A stretch of DNA of 64,000 bases from Rhodococcus yananensis (GTDB taxonomy: Bacteria; Actinomycetota; Actinomycetes; Mycobacteriales; Mycobacteriaceae). Location: positions 36,118 through 100,117 of the forward strand of contig NZ_JAIYEP010000006.1 of the NCBI RefSeq assembly GCF_020515525.1, in the 5' to 3' direction. Under the pieces are notes generated by a model, which saw only the letters and a list, made by a program, of their open reading frames with translations, was not told the DNA's origin and did not search any database. A program made the translations under genes and the position numbers. This document shows positions 46,470-56,257 of the stretch, piece by piece (position 1 is the stretch's first letter; each line of letters starts with the position of its first letter).

Positions 46470-47215
46470 GGGGCGGACACCTCCAGCGGGGTGACCACGA
46501 GTTTTCCGGGGACGGCGGCGACGAGGTGCCGATCGGGGATCTCCGACCAGCGGCGGTCGTCGTCGACGGGTTCGGATGCGACGATCGCGACCCCTTCGTC
46601 GACCAACGCCCACAGCGAGTGCTGCCAGGCCGTCGCCCACATCTCGGATCCGTTGCACAGCAGAAGATTCAAGCGCGATCCGGGAGCGAGTGCGGCGACG
46701 TCGCGCACGAGGGACGTCACCGCCGCCTCCGGCTCGGCCGACCGCAACCGCGACCGCAACAGCAGCCACAGCGCAGCCGCGTCGGTGGGTGCGTCGAGGC
46801 GCAGCAACTCCGACACGGGCAGCAGCTCGGCGAGCGACACCAGCGAACCGGGCCACCCGCGCACCACACCGTTGAAGGAGAACGCCCACTGCCCGTCGGT
46901 GAACGGCGCGGTCGCCGACCGCTCCACCGGCATACCCTCGGTCGCCGACCGCAACGACACCATCGCCGCGCACGTGTCGACGGTGTGGAAACCCTCGGTG
47001 ACGAACGGGTCGGACCAGATCGGTCGAGTCGACCGGTAGCGGCCGAGGACACCGCGCTCGGACCACCAGGCGACGCCGAATCCGTCGGCGTTGACGGTGC
47101 CGCCGCCCCGCATGTCACGCGGATCCCACGACTGCCGCAGCATCGATCGGGGTCCCTCGGTCAGGAGCGACGTCACCGTCGTGAGCGGTCCGAGATAGGC
47201 CAGGTGCCTACACAT
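46466..47215 (-). CDS. egtC: Gamma-glutamyl-hercynylcysteine sulfoxide hydrolase EgtC
   Basis: A class-II glutamine-amidotransferase-fold enzyme that removes glutamate from the sulfoxide intermediate. 249 aa. Cys2 (MCRHLAYLG) is the N-terminal nucleophile. Other family blocks: NADGFGVAWW, FSFNGVVRGW and LLCNGSEMWATAW. It overlaps egtB by 8 bp and egtD by 4 bp. Confidence 0.94.
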   Translation of the reverse strand: MCRHLAYLGPLTTVTSLLTEGPRSMLRQSWDPRDMRGGGTVNADGFGVAWWSERGVLGRYRSTRPIWSDPFVTEGFHTVDTCAAMVSLRSATEGMPVERSATAPFTDGQWAFSFNGVVRGWPGSLVSLAELLPVSELLRLDAPTDAAALWLLLRSRLRSAEPEAAVTSLVRDVAALAPGSRLNLLLCNGSEMWATAWQHSLWALVDEGVAIVASEPVDDDRRWSEIPDRHLVAAVPGKLVVTPLEVSAP

Positions 47216-48512
47216 CCGAGGCTCCCTCCGCATCGCGCGCCACCCGGAACCCGGCGAAGATCTGCCGGCGGATCGGCAGATCCCAGTTGCGGAACGTACC
47301 GCGGCACGCGACCGGATCGGTGCCGAAGGAACCGCCGCGCAGCACCCGGTGGTCGTCGCCGAAGAACACCTCCGAGTACTCACGGTAGGGGAAGGCCCGG
47401 AATCCGGGATACGGCAGGAACCGCGACGACGTCCATTCCCACACGTCCCCGATCAGCTGGTGCACCCCCAGCGGCGACACCCCACCGGGGTAGGCGCCGA
47501 CCTCGGCGGGACCGAGATGCCGCTGGCCCAGGTTCGCGTGAGCAGGACCGGGATCGTCGTCGCCCCAGGGGAATCGACGACTTCCCCCGGTGTCCGGATC
47601 CCACCGTGCCGCCTTCTCCCATTCGGCCTCGGTGGGCAGCCGACCGCCGTCCCACCGCGCGAACGCCTCCGCCTCGTGGAAGCACACGTGCACGACGGGT
47701 TCGTCGGGCCGCACCGGTATCCGACGACCGAATCGGCGGGTGACCCACCGCCCGTCCTCACCGCGGGACCAGAACAGGGGCGCGTCGAGGGACGCCTCGA
47801 CACGGTGCGCCCAACCGTCCTCGGTCCACAGTGCCCGCCGGTCGTAGCCGCCGTCGTCGACGAACCGCAGATACCGCGCGTTGGTGACCGGGGCCGCGTC
47901 GATCACGAACGCCTCGACGTGCACGCGATGCGCGGGCCGCTCGTTGTCGAGTGCCCACGGGTCGTCGGAGGTGCCCATCGTGAACGGTCCTGCCGGGACG
48001 ACGACCCGATCCGGGGCGGGTGACGCGACGGTGCGCGGCGCAGCGGGCGCATCCAGAATCGGTTCCCCGGAACGCAACTGGTGTGTCGCGAGCATCGTCT
48101 CGTCGTGCTGCTGCTCGTGCTGGGCGATCATCGCGAACACGAATCCGTCGCGGGTCAACTCGGTGTCGAAGTCGCAGTCGTCGAGCACCTCCCACGTCGC
48201 GTCGCGCACCTCCGCCGCGTAGGCGCGGGCGCCGGCGGGGTCGAGCAGCGCCAACTCCGTTCGGGTGGCGCGGGGATGGAGCAACGCGTCGTACATCTCG
48301 TCGATGCCGTCACGAACCGCCGCCCTGCCCGCCACCCGCCGCACCAGCCAACTCTCCTCCTGGTTGGCGATGTGCGCGAGATCCCATACGAGCGGACTCA
48401 TCAACACCGAATGTTGCGCGGTCAGTTCCGACTCCGGCACCGCAGTGAGCGCGTGGGTGCGGGCGCGAGCCCGCTCGAGTTCGCGCCGCAGCCGGACTCG
48501 CGTGTGGTTCAC
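47208..48512 (-). CDS. egtB: Hercynine oxygenase EgtB
   Basis: A non-haem iron enzyme joining gamma-glutamylcysteine to hercynine with O2. 434 aa. The N-terminal DinB-like domain has the iron motif HEQQHDE (HxxxHxE) and HSVLMSPLVWDLAHI. The C-terminal FGE-sulfatase domain includes VVVPAGPFTMGTSDDPWALD, RLPTEAEWEKAARW and VLRGGSFGTDP. GTG 48512 overlaps the egtA stop by 4 bp. Confidence 0.96.
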   Translation of the reverse strand: MNHTRVRLRRELERARARTHALTAVPESELTAQHSVLMSPLVWDLAHIANQEESWLVRRVAGRAAVRDGIDEMYDALLHPRATRTELALLDPAGARAYAAEVRDATWEVLDDCDFDTELTRDGFVFAMIAQHEQQHDETMLATHQLRSGEPILDAPAAPRTVASPAPDRVVVPAGPFTMGTSDDPWALDNERPAHRVHVEAFVIDAAPVTNARYLRFVDDGGYDRRALWTEDGWAHRVEASLDAPLFWSRGEDGRWVTRRFGRRIPVRPDEPVVHVCFHEAEAFARWDGGRLPTEAEWEKAARWDPDTGGSRRFPWGDDDPGPAHANLGQRHLGPAEVGAYPGGVSPLGVHQLIGDVWEWTSSRFLPYPGFRAFPYREYSEVFFGDDHRVLRGGSFGTDPVACRGTFRNWDLPIRRQIFAGFRVARDAEGASDV

Positions 48513-49765
48513 GTCGTCTGCTTCCCCGGCGGCTGCCCGCGCACGCATCGCATCGCCGCGGCATCGAGCAGTGCCGTGAACCGCATGTCCGGCGACGTCT
48601 CCGCCGCCAGCGACAACACACCCACCGCGGCGGCACGCAGTTCGACCGAATCGAGACCGTGTTCCGCTGCTTCCCACCACATTTCACGAACAGGTTCGGC
48701 GATCGCGACGGCCTCGTCCATGACCGCGTCGTTGCGGAGCAACGCCTCGACGGCCGCGACCGGAACCTGCCACAGCTCACCCGGCTGCGCATCCAGATAC
48801 CGCACCTCGAGGTGCCCGCACGGCCGTACCGGCGGAAAGAGCGTCGTGAGGTGGTAGTCGAGATCGTCGACGGTGGGACAACGACCGATCTCTGCGTCGA
48901 GCGCACCGGAGATCCAGTCGGCGAACGATGCACCCGGCGGTGCGTGCCACTCCCGTCCCGCCGATCGCACGCACATCAGCGGCGCATCCAACGCCCACGC
49001 CGGGTATTTCTGCGGATCCGACACGACCGCGGTGCGCTCCGGATCCAGCGACAACCACGTCCGCATCCGCTGCGACATCCACGCCCCCTCGGGGACCCCG
49101 CGCAGGGCCGGGGAACACGCGAACGCGGCGATCAACGCCGGACCGATCGCGTGCAGGACGTTCCAGCGGCGCGCCAACTCGGTGTCGTCGGCACCGACGT
49201 CGACACCCACCTGCACCGCCGCGGTGCTGTTCATCATCAGGCGCCCGAGCGGACCGATCCGATCGAACCGCAGTTCCATCGCCGTGTAACGGGGCGTGCG
49301 CAACAGTCGGTGCGGCGGGCGGATCTCGTCGGTCGCGGTGTCGAGCATCGTCACAGACCGCCGCGCGAGCAGCGACCGCACCATGTTCGTGTCGGCCCGC
49401 AACCGGTCGCACACCTGCCGCGCCGAAGTGCACGGCACGCTCGACAGCTCCACCTGCCCGCCCGGTTCGAGACTCACCAGGCTTCCCGACGGCAACGGGC
49501 GATGCGACGACGACGCCGCCAGTGCCCGCGGGGTGTGCGGACCGAGCGCCTCGACGATCGAGGACAGTTCCGGCCGCGACGCCGTGCCGTCGGCGCGTGC
49601 GGTGAGCCACTCGAGTTCGACACCGATCAGCCGCGGCGGACCGTACCGGAACACCGCCCGCCGGACGTACTCCTCCGCGTCGGCGCGCGCGCCGATCACC
49701 GCGGACACCCCCGAATCGGGCCGTCCGGGCATCCGGGCAGCCGCCCGATCGGTCGCCGTCGCCAC
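48509..49765 (-). CDS. egtA: Glutamate-cysteine ligase EgtA
   Basis: It makes gamma-glutamylcysteine for the pathway. 418 aa in the GCS2 family: IGVELEWLTARADG, SLEPGGQVELSS, RYTAMELRF and NSTAAVQVGVDVG. GTG 49765 is chosen because GAGGGAGGG lies directly upstream; a longer start at 49798 has no ribosome site. It is first in the egtA-B-C-D operon and divergent from egtE across 140 bp. Confidence 0.95.
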   Translation of the reverse strand: MATATDRAAARMPGRPDSGVSAVIGARADAEEYVRRAVFRYGPPRLIGVELEWLTARADGTASRPELSSIVEALGPHTPRALAASSSHRPLPSGSLVSLEPGGQVELSSVPCTSARQVCDRLRADTNMVRSLLARRSVTMLDTATDEIRPPHRLLRTPRYTAMELRFDRIGPLGRLMMNSTAAVQVGVDVGADDTELARRWNVLHAIGPALIAAFACSPALRGVPEGAWMSQRMRTWLSLDPERTAVVSDPQKYPAWALDAPLMCVRSAGREWHAPPGASFADWISGALDAEIGRCPTVDDLDYHLTTLFPPVRPCGHLEVRYLDAQPGELWQVPVAAVEALLRNDAVMDEAVAIAEPVREMWWEAAEHGLDSVELRAAAVGVLSLAAETSPDMRFTALLDAAAMRCVRGQPPGKQTT

Positions 49766-49905
49766 TCGCCACCCTCCCTCGTTCGTGGGCCAGGTCACGG
49801 ACGAGCCTAACGCGCCGGGGTGTCCACCGCCCGAAGAACACTCCCGGGCCGGCGCCCCGGGCTACATTCGGCGGTACCCCGGCACCGGAGAGCGAGGAGG
49901 TCGTC

Positions 49906-51084
49906 GTGCTCGACCTGCAACAGACCCGCCGCGACACACCGGCCTGCTTCGAGCGGGTGTTCCTCGACAGCGCGGGATCGTCGCTGCCACCGACCCCGGT
50001 GCTCGACACCGTGGTGGGGCATCTGCGACGCGAGGCCGAGGTCGGCGGGTACGTCGCGGCGAACGAACGTCTCGACGACCTCGCGGCGGTGAAGTCGTCG
50101 ATCGGCCGACTGCTGGGCGTCGACGCGACGTCCGTCGCGCTGTCCGACAGCGCCACCCGGTCGTGGACGTCGTTCTTCCATGCCGTGCCGCTCGCACCCG
50201 GCGACCGCATCCTGCTGTCGCGATCCGAGTACGCCGCGAACGCGGTCGCCGCACTGCAGCGCGCCCGCGCCACCGGCGCCGTCGTCGAGGTGGTCCCGTC
50301 CGACGCATCGGGACGCCTCGACGTCGACGCGCTGCGCGGGATGCTCGACGATCGGGTCAAGATCGTGTCGGTGGTGCACGCCCCCACCAACGGGGGTCTC
50401 GTCAACCCCGTCCGGGACGTCGCCGACGCCGCGCACGCCGTCGGGGCGCTGGTACTGCTCGACGCCTGCCAATCCGTGGGACAGATCCCCGTGAGCGTGC
50501 CCGAACTGGACGTCGACGCGCTGTCCGCGACGGGTCGCAAATGGCTGCGCGGGCCCCGCGGCACCGGATTCCTGTACGTGCGGCCGCGGCTGATCGGTGA
50601 CCTCGAACCACCGGTGATCGATCAGCACAGCGCGACGTGGACGTCACCCGACCGATACGACCTCGCGCCCGACGCCACCCGGTTCGAGCTGTGGGAGGCC
50701 GACGTCGCCGCACGCCTCGGGCTCGGCACCGCCGTCGACTACCTGCTGGATCTGGGGGTGGATGCGGTCACCGAGGCCGTCTCGTACCGGGCCGAGCACG
50801 TGCGCGACGGTCTCGGCCGGATCCCCGGCGTGACCGTCCGCGATCTCGGCGAGGACCGCAGCGGCATCGTGTCGTTCACCGTGGAGGGCCACGATCCCGC
50901 GGCGGTCCGCGACGCACTCGCCGCACGGTCGGTCACCGTCACCGTCAGCGGACGCAGTTCGACGTTGCTCGACATGACGGATCGGGGCCTGGACGCCGTG
51001 GTGCGGGCCTCGCCGCACTATTTCGTCTCGCCCGCCGACGTCGACCGGTTCCTCGCCGAGGTCCGTCGCCTGACGGTGGGATGA
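49906..51084 (+). CDS. egtE: PLP-dependent aminotransferase class V, ergothioneine lyase EgtE-like
   Basis: It should cleave hercynylcysteine sulfoxide to ergothioneine. 392 aa, fold type I. Seen: VFLDSAGSSLPPTPVL, VVHAPTNGGLVNPV, LLDACQSVGQIPV and the PLP Lys in SATGRKWLRGPRGTGFLYV. The genomic position beside egtA supports EgtE over other cysteine-desulfurase-like enzymes. Unlike the mycobacterial collinear cluster, it faces away from egtA. GTG 49906 follows GCGAGGAGG. Confidence 0.88.
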   Translation: MLDLQQTRRDTPACFERVFLDSAGSSLPPTPVLDTVVGHLRREAEVGGYVAANERLDDLAAVKSSIGRLLGVDATSVALSDSATRSWTSFFHAVPLAPGDRILLSRSEYAANAVAALQRARATGAVVEVVPSDASGRLDVDALRGMLDDRVKIVSVVHAPTNGGLVNPVRDVADAAHAVGALVLLDACQSVGQIPVSVPELDVDALSATGRKWLRGPRGTGFLYVRPRLIGDLEPPVIDQHSATWTSPDRYDLAPDATRFELWEADVAARLGLGTAVDYLLDLGVDAVTEAVSYRAEHVRDGLGRIPGVTVRDLGEDRSGIVSFTVEGHDPAAVRDALAARSVTVTVSGRSSTLLDMTDRGLDAVVRASPHYFVSPADVDRFLAEVRRLTVG

Positions 51085-51305
51085 CTTCGGCACCGACGGC
51101 CCCGTTGATGCCGTCACCGGCGATCCGGTAGAGTGTTTCGAGTTGTCTCGGCGAGGGTGAACCGCGTATCGCTGGCTCACCGTGATCGACGCGACCGCGG
51201 CTCCATCCGAGTGTCGAACACTCGACCTGCCGCGCGTGTCCGGTCCCGCGTATCGCCGAGAAGACCGACCGCCCGAGAAGTCACAAGCGTAGGAGCCGTT
51301 GCATC

Positions 51306-51905
51306 ATGTCCGACGAGAACCGTCTCGTAGCCGCCGTCCGCACCGAGTTCGGCAAGGGCGCCGCCCGCCGCGCACGCCGCGCCGGCCAGGTCCCCGCCGT
51401 CCTCTACGGCCACGGCACCGACCCGCAGCACCTGAACCTGCCCGACCTCGAGTTCGCGGCGGTCCTGCGTAACCACGGCACCAACGCCGTCCTCACCCTC
51501 GACATCGAGGGCTCCGAGCAGCTCGCGCTGACCAAGTCGGTCGTCGTGCACCCCATCCGTCGTTACATCGAGCACGCCGACCTGCTCGTCGTGAAGAAGG
51601 GCGAGAAGGTCACCGTCGAGGTGCCCGTCGTCCTCACCGGTGTCGCCGGCTCCGGCACCCTCGTCGTCAACGAGGTCACCACCATCAAGCTCGAGGCCGA
51701 CGCCCTGAACATCCCCGAGGAGGTCACGGTGTCCATCGAGGGCGCCGAGGCCGGCACCCAGATCCTCGCCGGTGGCGTCGAGCTGCCCGCCGGATCGAAC
51801 CTCCAGGACGACCCGGAGCTGCTGCTCGTCAACATCGTCGAGGCCCCGAAGGCGCTCGACGAGAACGCCGACGAGGCCGACGAGGCCGCGGCCGACGAGG
51901 CCTGA
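51306..51905 (+). CDS. rplY: 50S ribosomal protein L25 (general stress protein Ctc type)
   Basis: A 5S rRNA-binding protein of 199 aa. The N-terminal L25 domain (residues 6-95; [20 protein letters not shown]) is followed by the TL5/Ctc C-terminal beta domain and a Glu/Ala/Asp-rich tail. A possible -10 (TAGAGT, 51129-51134) implies a leader of about 170 nt. It precedes pth by 89 bp, as in mycobacteria. Confidence 0.97.
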   Translation: MSDENRLVAAVRTEFGKGAARRARRAGQVPAVLYGHGTDPQHLNLPDLEFAAVLRNHGTNAVLTLDIEGSEQLALTKSVVVHPIRRYIEHADLLVVKKGEKVTVEVPVVLTGVAGSGTLVVNEVTTIKLEADALNIPEEVTVSIEGAEAGTQILAGGVELPAGSNLQDDPELLLVNIVEAPKALDENADEADEAAADEA

Positions 51906-51994
51906 GCGCTCTGCTCGAGGCGGTGACGTCTTACGTGCGGCGCGTCATCCTGCGGGATGGCGCGCCGCACGCGTGTTCGGAAGGGGAAGTGGAC

Positions 51995-52567
51995 GTGAGC
52001 GAGGACACCGTGCTCGTCGTCGGGTTGGGTAACCCCGGCCCCAAGTACGAGAACACCCGCCACAACATCGGTTTCATGGTCGCGGACGTGCTGGCCGCGC
52101 GGGTGAGCGGGAAGTTTTCGGCGCACAAGCGCAGCAACGCCGAGATCGTGCAGGCGCGGCTCGACGGCCGGCAGGTGATCGTCGCGAAACCCCGCACGTA
52201 CATGAACCTGTCGGGTGGACCGGTCGCGGGTCTGGCGAAGTTCTTCTCCGTCGCACCGGCGAACGTCGTCGTCGTGCACGACGAGTTGGACCTCGACTAC
52301 GGGACCATCCGCCTCAAGCAGGGCGGCGGAGAGAACGGGCACAACGGCCTGCGGTCGACGTCGTCGGCGCTCGGCACGAAGGACTACCTGCGGGTGCGGA
52401 TGGGGATCGGTCGGCCGCCGGGCCGGCAGGACCCGGCCGACTTCGTGCTCAAACCGTTCTCCAGCACCGAACGCAAGGACCTGCCGGTGTTCTGCGAGGA
52501 GGGCGCCGACGCCGTCGAGCTGCTGCTCGGGCTCGGTCTCGAGGGCGCGCAGAACCGCCTCCACTGA
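51995..52567 (+). CDS. pth: Peptidyl-tRNA hydrolase
   Basis: It recycles tRNA from drop-off peptidyl-tRNA. 190 aa. Seen: [20 protein letters not shown] with the catalytic His, [23 protein letters not shown] and [15 protein letters not shown] 51995 has GGAAGGGGAA at 51979-51988 with good spacing; a GTG two codons upstream would be too close to it. Confidence 0.97.
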   Translation: MSEDTVLVVGLGNPGPKYENTRHNIGFMVADVLAARVSGKFSAHKRSNAEIVQARLDGRQVIVAKPRTYMNLSGGPVAGLAKFFSVAPANVVVVHDELDLDYGTIRLKQGGGENGHNGLRSTSSALGTKDYLRVRMGIGRPPGRQDPADFVLKPFSSTERKDLPVFCEEGADAVELLLGLGLEGAQNRLH

Positions 52568-52572
52568 CCCCG

Positions 52573-52620
52573 ACCCGTGCGCCTTTCTGGTGGGCGGAAC
52601 TACCAAGAAGGCGCACGGGT
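52573..52620. repeat. 48-bp palindromic element, family B copy 3
   Basis: Outer arms ACCCGTGCGCC... (52573-52591) and their complement (52602-52620) pair with two mismatches around about 10 nt. It lies between the convergent pth and acyl-AMP ligase stops, as a bidirectional terminator would. Confidence 0.75.
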
Positions 52621-52633
52621 CCGAGTGGTGCGG

Positions 52634-54262
52634 TCAGAGGAGGGCCGCGGAGCTGCCGCGGCGGAGCTTGCCGGACGACGTCTTCGGGATACTCCCCGGC
52701 CCCAGCACCGCGACGGTCCGCGGTCGCGCCCCGACCTCCGCGACGACGGCGTGCACCACCTCGCGTTCGATGCGGCGCACCTCCCCCGGATCGTCGATGC
52801 GGCCCGTCTCCACCACGACCGCGAACGATTCCCGACGGTCACCGGCATCGAGCCGCACCGCGACGGCATTGCCGGGGCGCACCCCCTCGACCGCGCAGGC
52901 GGCACGTTCGACGTCGGTCGGATAGATGTTGCGACCGCCCATGATGATGACGTCCTTGATCCGCCCGCACACGACGACGAGCCCGTCCTCGGTGAAGTAG
53001 CCGATGTCGCCGGTGTCGAACCAACCGTCGGCGGCCTGCGCGGCGACCGGTCCGTCCACGGTGAGGTAGCCGCGGGTGACGGCCCGGCCGCGCAGTTCGA
53101 TGATGCCGACGCCGCGCGGCGGCAGCACCCGGCCGTCCTGCCCCACCACGCGCCCCTCCAGCCCGGGGACGAGACGCCCGAGGGTGGGCAGCCGCCGGGC
53201 GTGCGGGCGTGACGTGGGCACGGCCATCCCCCCGGATTCGAGGAGGTCGGGATCGACGACGTCGAGCACCTGCCCGCGACCGGGGTCCGGCAGCGACACC
53301 GCGAGCGTAGTTTCGGCCATCCCGTACACCGGGGCGAGAGCAGCCGGGTTCAGACCGAACCGGCGACCGGCCTCGGCGAGTGCGTCCATCGTGTCGGGGT
53401 CGACGGGCTCGGCACCGTTCCACATCCACTCGACCGACGACAGGTCCACCGCGCCGTCGGGGGCCTGCGACAGTCTGCGGGCCAGCAGCGAGTAGGCGAA
53501 GTTCGGGGCGGCCGTCACGGTTCCCCGGTACTTCGTGATCAGCTCCGCCCACAGCATCGGTGACCGCAGGAATTCGAGGGGGGTCACGGCCACGACCTCC
53601 CCGCCCAGCTGCATCGGGACCGACAGGAAACCGACCATCCCCATGTCGTGGAACAGCGGCAGCCAACTCACCATGACGTCGTCGTCGAGGGAGAACTTGA
53701 TGCGGTCGAACATCGCGTACGCGTTGACGTAGAAGTTCTCGTGCGTGATCTGCACGGCCTTGGGGGTTCCCGTGGACCCCGACGTCAACTGCTGCAGCAC
53801 GATGTCCGATTCTGCGGGATCGACCGGGTCGACGGGCCGCCCGGCACGCAGCTGCGCGACCGTGACGACGTCGATGCCGCGTTCGCGCAGCAGCGGTTCG
53901 GCGACGTCGAACGGTGCCCCGAGGACGACGATCCGCGCGTCGATCATGCGCAGCACCGTCTCGGTGTCGCGCGCCCACGCGGCGAGGTCGGTGCGGGGCG
54001 TCGGCTGGTGCAGCATCGTGATGCTGCCGCCGCGCATCCACACGCCCTGGCACACGGGCGCGATGTCGACGGGATCGCCGGCGAGGATCCCGACCGCGTC
54101 ACCGGGACCGATCCGTGCGTCGGCCAGCGCACCCGCGACCGACCGGGCCTGCTCGTGGATCCGCCCCCAGGTCTGCCGCAGCGGCGCGCCCGGTTCTCCG
54201 GTGGTCAGCCCGCGCGTGCTCGATCGTGCCGTCGCGTACATCTCGTCGGTGAACCTGCTCAC
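52634..54262 (-). CDS. Fatty-acyl-AMP ligase / AMP-binding protein (Pks16-like)
   Basis: An adenylating enzyme of 542 aa. Seen: [20 protein letters not shown] (P-loop), [57 protein letters not shown] and [11 protein letters not shown], then the C-terminal SGKLRRG. The order of these motifs is that of fatty-acyl-AMP ligases; the mycobacterial gene next to pth (Rv1013, pks16) is of this kind. Substrate chain length is unknown. No polyketide synthase is near. GTG 54262 follows GGAGGAGGG. Confidence 0.9.
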   Translation of the reverse strand: MSRFTDEMYATARSSTRGLTTGEPGAPLRQTWGRIHEQARSVAGALADARIGPGDAVGILAGDPVDIAPVCQGVWMRGGSITMLHQPTPRTDLAAWARDTETVLRMIDARIVVLGAPFDVAEPLLRERGIDVVTVAQLRAGRPVDPVDPAESDIVLQQLTSGSTGTPKAVQITHENFYVNAYAMFDRIKFSLDDDVMVSWLPLFHDMGMVGFLSVPMQLGGEVVAVTPLEFLRSPMLWAELITKYRGTVTAAPNFAYSLLARRLSQAPDGAVDLSSVEWMWNGAEPVDPDTMDALAEAGRRFGLNPAALAPVYGMAETTLAVSLPDPGRGQVLDVVDPDLLESGGMAVPTSRPHARRLPTLGRLVPGLEGRVVGQDGRVLPPRGVGIIELRGRAVTRGYLTVDGPVAAQAADGWFDTGDIGYFTEDGLVVVCGRIKDVIIMGGRNIYPTDVERAACAVEGVRPGNAVAVRLDAGDRRESFAVVVETGRIDDPGEVRRIEREVVHAVVAEVGARPRTVAVLGPGSIPKTSSGKLRRGSSAALL

Positions 54263-54461
54263 GACACCCTCCTCCGGTCCGCGACCGCCGCGGCGGTGCG
54301 ACGGTCACCTGTCGTCAGCGTGGACCTCCGGCCGGTCACCGGACGGCGGAGCTCGCGAAACGTGACCGAATCTCACGGAAATCGACACCCGATCGACGAG
54401 TAACATGGACGAGTTGCCTGCGATGGCATCCCTTTGTTCGAGCTTCGAGAGGTTTTCCGCG

Positions 54462-56150
54462 TTGAGTACCCCGCACGCGTCCACCGCCGGCGACTCCGTC
54501 ACAGGCGGTCCGGCCACCAGCGGTTCCGCCGCCGACGTGCGGGCCCAGGCCCGGCGTCGCCGCACGTTCGCCGTCATCTCCCATCCCGACGCCGGCAAGT
54601 CCACGCTCACCGAGGCGCTCGCGCTGCACGCGAAGGTGATCTCGGAGGCCGGTGCCGTGCACGGCAAGGCCGGGCGCAAGGCGACGGTCTCGGACTGGAT
54701 GGAGATGGAGAAGGCCCGCGGTATCTCGGTCAGCTCCACGGCATTGCAGTTCAACTACACCTCGTCCGAATCCGACGACGGTGTCGTCAACGTCGTCAAT
54801 CTCGTCGACACCCCCGGCCACTCCGATTTCTCCGAGGACACCTACCGGGTGCTCACCGCGGTCGACGCCGCCGTGATGCTCATCGACGCCGCGAAGGGCC
54901 TCGAACCGCAGACCCTGAAGTTGTTCCAGGTGTGCCGGCATCGGGGTATCCCGGTGATCACCGTCATCAACAAGTGGGACCGTCCCGGCCGCGCCCCTCT
55001 CGAACTTCTCGACGAGATCGACGAGCGGATCGGGTTGACACCCACCCCGCTGTTCTGGCCCGTCGGCATCGCCGGTGACTTCCGGGGTCTGCTGCGACGC
55101 GGCACCGACGACCGCGCCGGGGAGGCACTCGAGTACATCAAGTTCACACGCACCGCCGGTGGCGCGCGGATCGCACCCGAGGAGCACCTGACCCCCGATG
55201 GCGCACTCGACCGCGAAGGCGACGTGTGGACCGAGGCCGCCGAGGAATCGGAACTGCTGTCGGCGAGCGGGCAGGACCACGACCAGGAACTGTTCCTCGC
55301 CGGCCAGACGTCGCCGGTGATCTTCGCGTCGGCGATGCTCAACTTCGGTGTGCGGCAGATCCTCGACACTCTCGTCGCGCTCGCACCACCGCCGCGTGCA
55401 CGACTCGACGTCGACGGTTCTCCGCGGGAGGTGGACGATCCGTTCAGCGCCGTCGTGTTCAAGGTGCAGGCCGGAATGGACACCGCCCACCGCGACAGGC
55501 TCGCGTTCATGCGCGTCGTGTCGGGCGTGTTCGAACGCGGCATGGTCGTCACGCACGCGCAGACCGGGAAACCGTTCGCGACGAAGTACGCGCTGACGGT
55601 GTTCGGCCGGGAACGGAGCACCGTCGAGGACGCCTACCCCGGTGACGTGGTGGGTCTGGTCAACGCGACGGCGCTCGCGCCCGGCCACACCCTGTACGTG
55701 GATCCGAAGGTGGAGTTCCCACCGATCCCGTCGTTCGCGCCGGAGCACTTCGCGATCCTGCGGGCCGAGAGCGCCTCGAAGTACAAGCAGTTCCGCAAGG
55801 CCGTCGACCAGCTCGACTCCGAGGGGGTCGTGCAGATCCTGCGCAACGACATCCGCGGCGACGCGTCCCCGGTGATGGCGGCGGTCGGCCCGATGCAGTT
55901 CGAGGTGGTGTCGGCGCGGATGAAGGCCGAGTACAACGTCGAGCCGCGGGTCGAACCGCTCGGGTACGCGCTCGCGCGACGCACGGATGCGGCGTCGGCG
56001 GACGAACTGAACCGTCAGCGCGGCGTCGAGGTGTTCACCCGGTCGGATGGGGTGCTGCTCGCGCTGGTCAGCGACAAGTGGCGACTGCAGTACCTCCTCA
56101 AGGAGATGCCGGAGCTGACGCTCGAGCCGTTGGTCGCCGCCACCGACTGA
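54462..56150 (+). CDS. prfC: Peptide chain release factor 3
   Basis: A translational GTPase that recycles RF1/RF2. 562 aa from this start. Motifs: G1 HPDAGKSTLTE, G2-region KARGISVSSTAL, G3 DTPGHSDFSEDT, G4 NKWD. The domain II/III part follows (LAPPPRARLDVDG; PAPEHFAIL-like SFAPEHFAILRAESASKYKQ). TTG 54462 has GAGAGG 9 nt upstream. ATGs at 54405 and 54423 are alternatives that would add 13-19 unmatched residues. It is divergent from the ligase gene. Confidence 0.94.
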   Translation: MSTPHASTAGDSVTGGPATSGSAADVRAQARRRRTFAVISHPDAGKSTLTEALALHAKVISEAGAVHGKAGRKATVSDWMEMEKARGISVSSTALQFNYTSSESDDGVVNVVNLVDTPGHSDFSEDTYRVLTAVDAAVMLIDAAKGLEPQTLKLFQVCRHRGIPVITVINKWDRPGRAPLELLDEIDERIGLTPTPLFWPVGIAGDFRGLLRRGTDDRAGEALEYIKFTRTAGGARIAPEEHLTPDGALDREGDVWTEAAEESELLSASGQDHDQELFLAGQTSPVIFASAMLNFGVRQILDTLVALAPPPRARLDVDGSPREVDDPFSAVVFKVQAGMDTAHRDRLAFMRVVSGVFERGMVVTHAQTGKPFATKYALTVFGRERSTVEDAYPGDVVGLVNATALAPGHTLYVDPKVEFPPIPSFAPEHFAILRAESASKYKQFRKAVDQLDSEGVVQILRNDIRGDASPVMAAVGPMQFEVVSARMKAEYNVEPRVEPLGYALARRTDAASADELNRQRGVEVFTRSDGVLLALVSDKWRLQYLLKEMPELTLEPLVAATD

Positions 56151-56257
56151 CACCCCCGGATCCCGAATCCGACATACGGGGTGATGACGACACCGGGCAT
56201 TGCTGGTAACTTGCTGCCGTCGAGCACATGCTCGGGTCATCTCAGGAGTTTTCTCGC

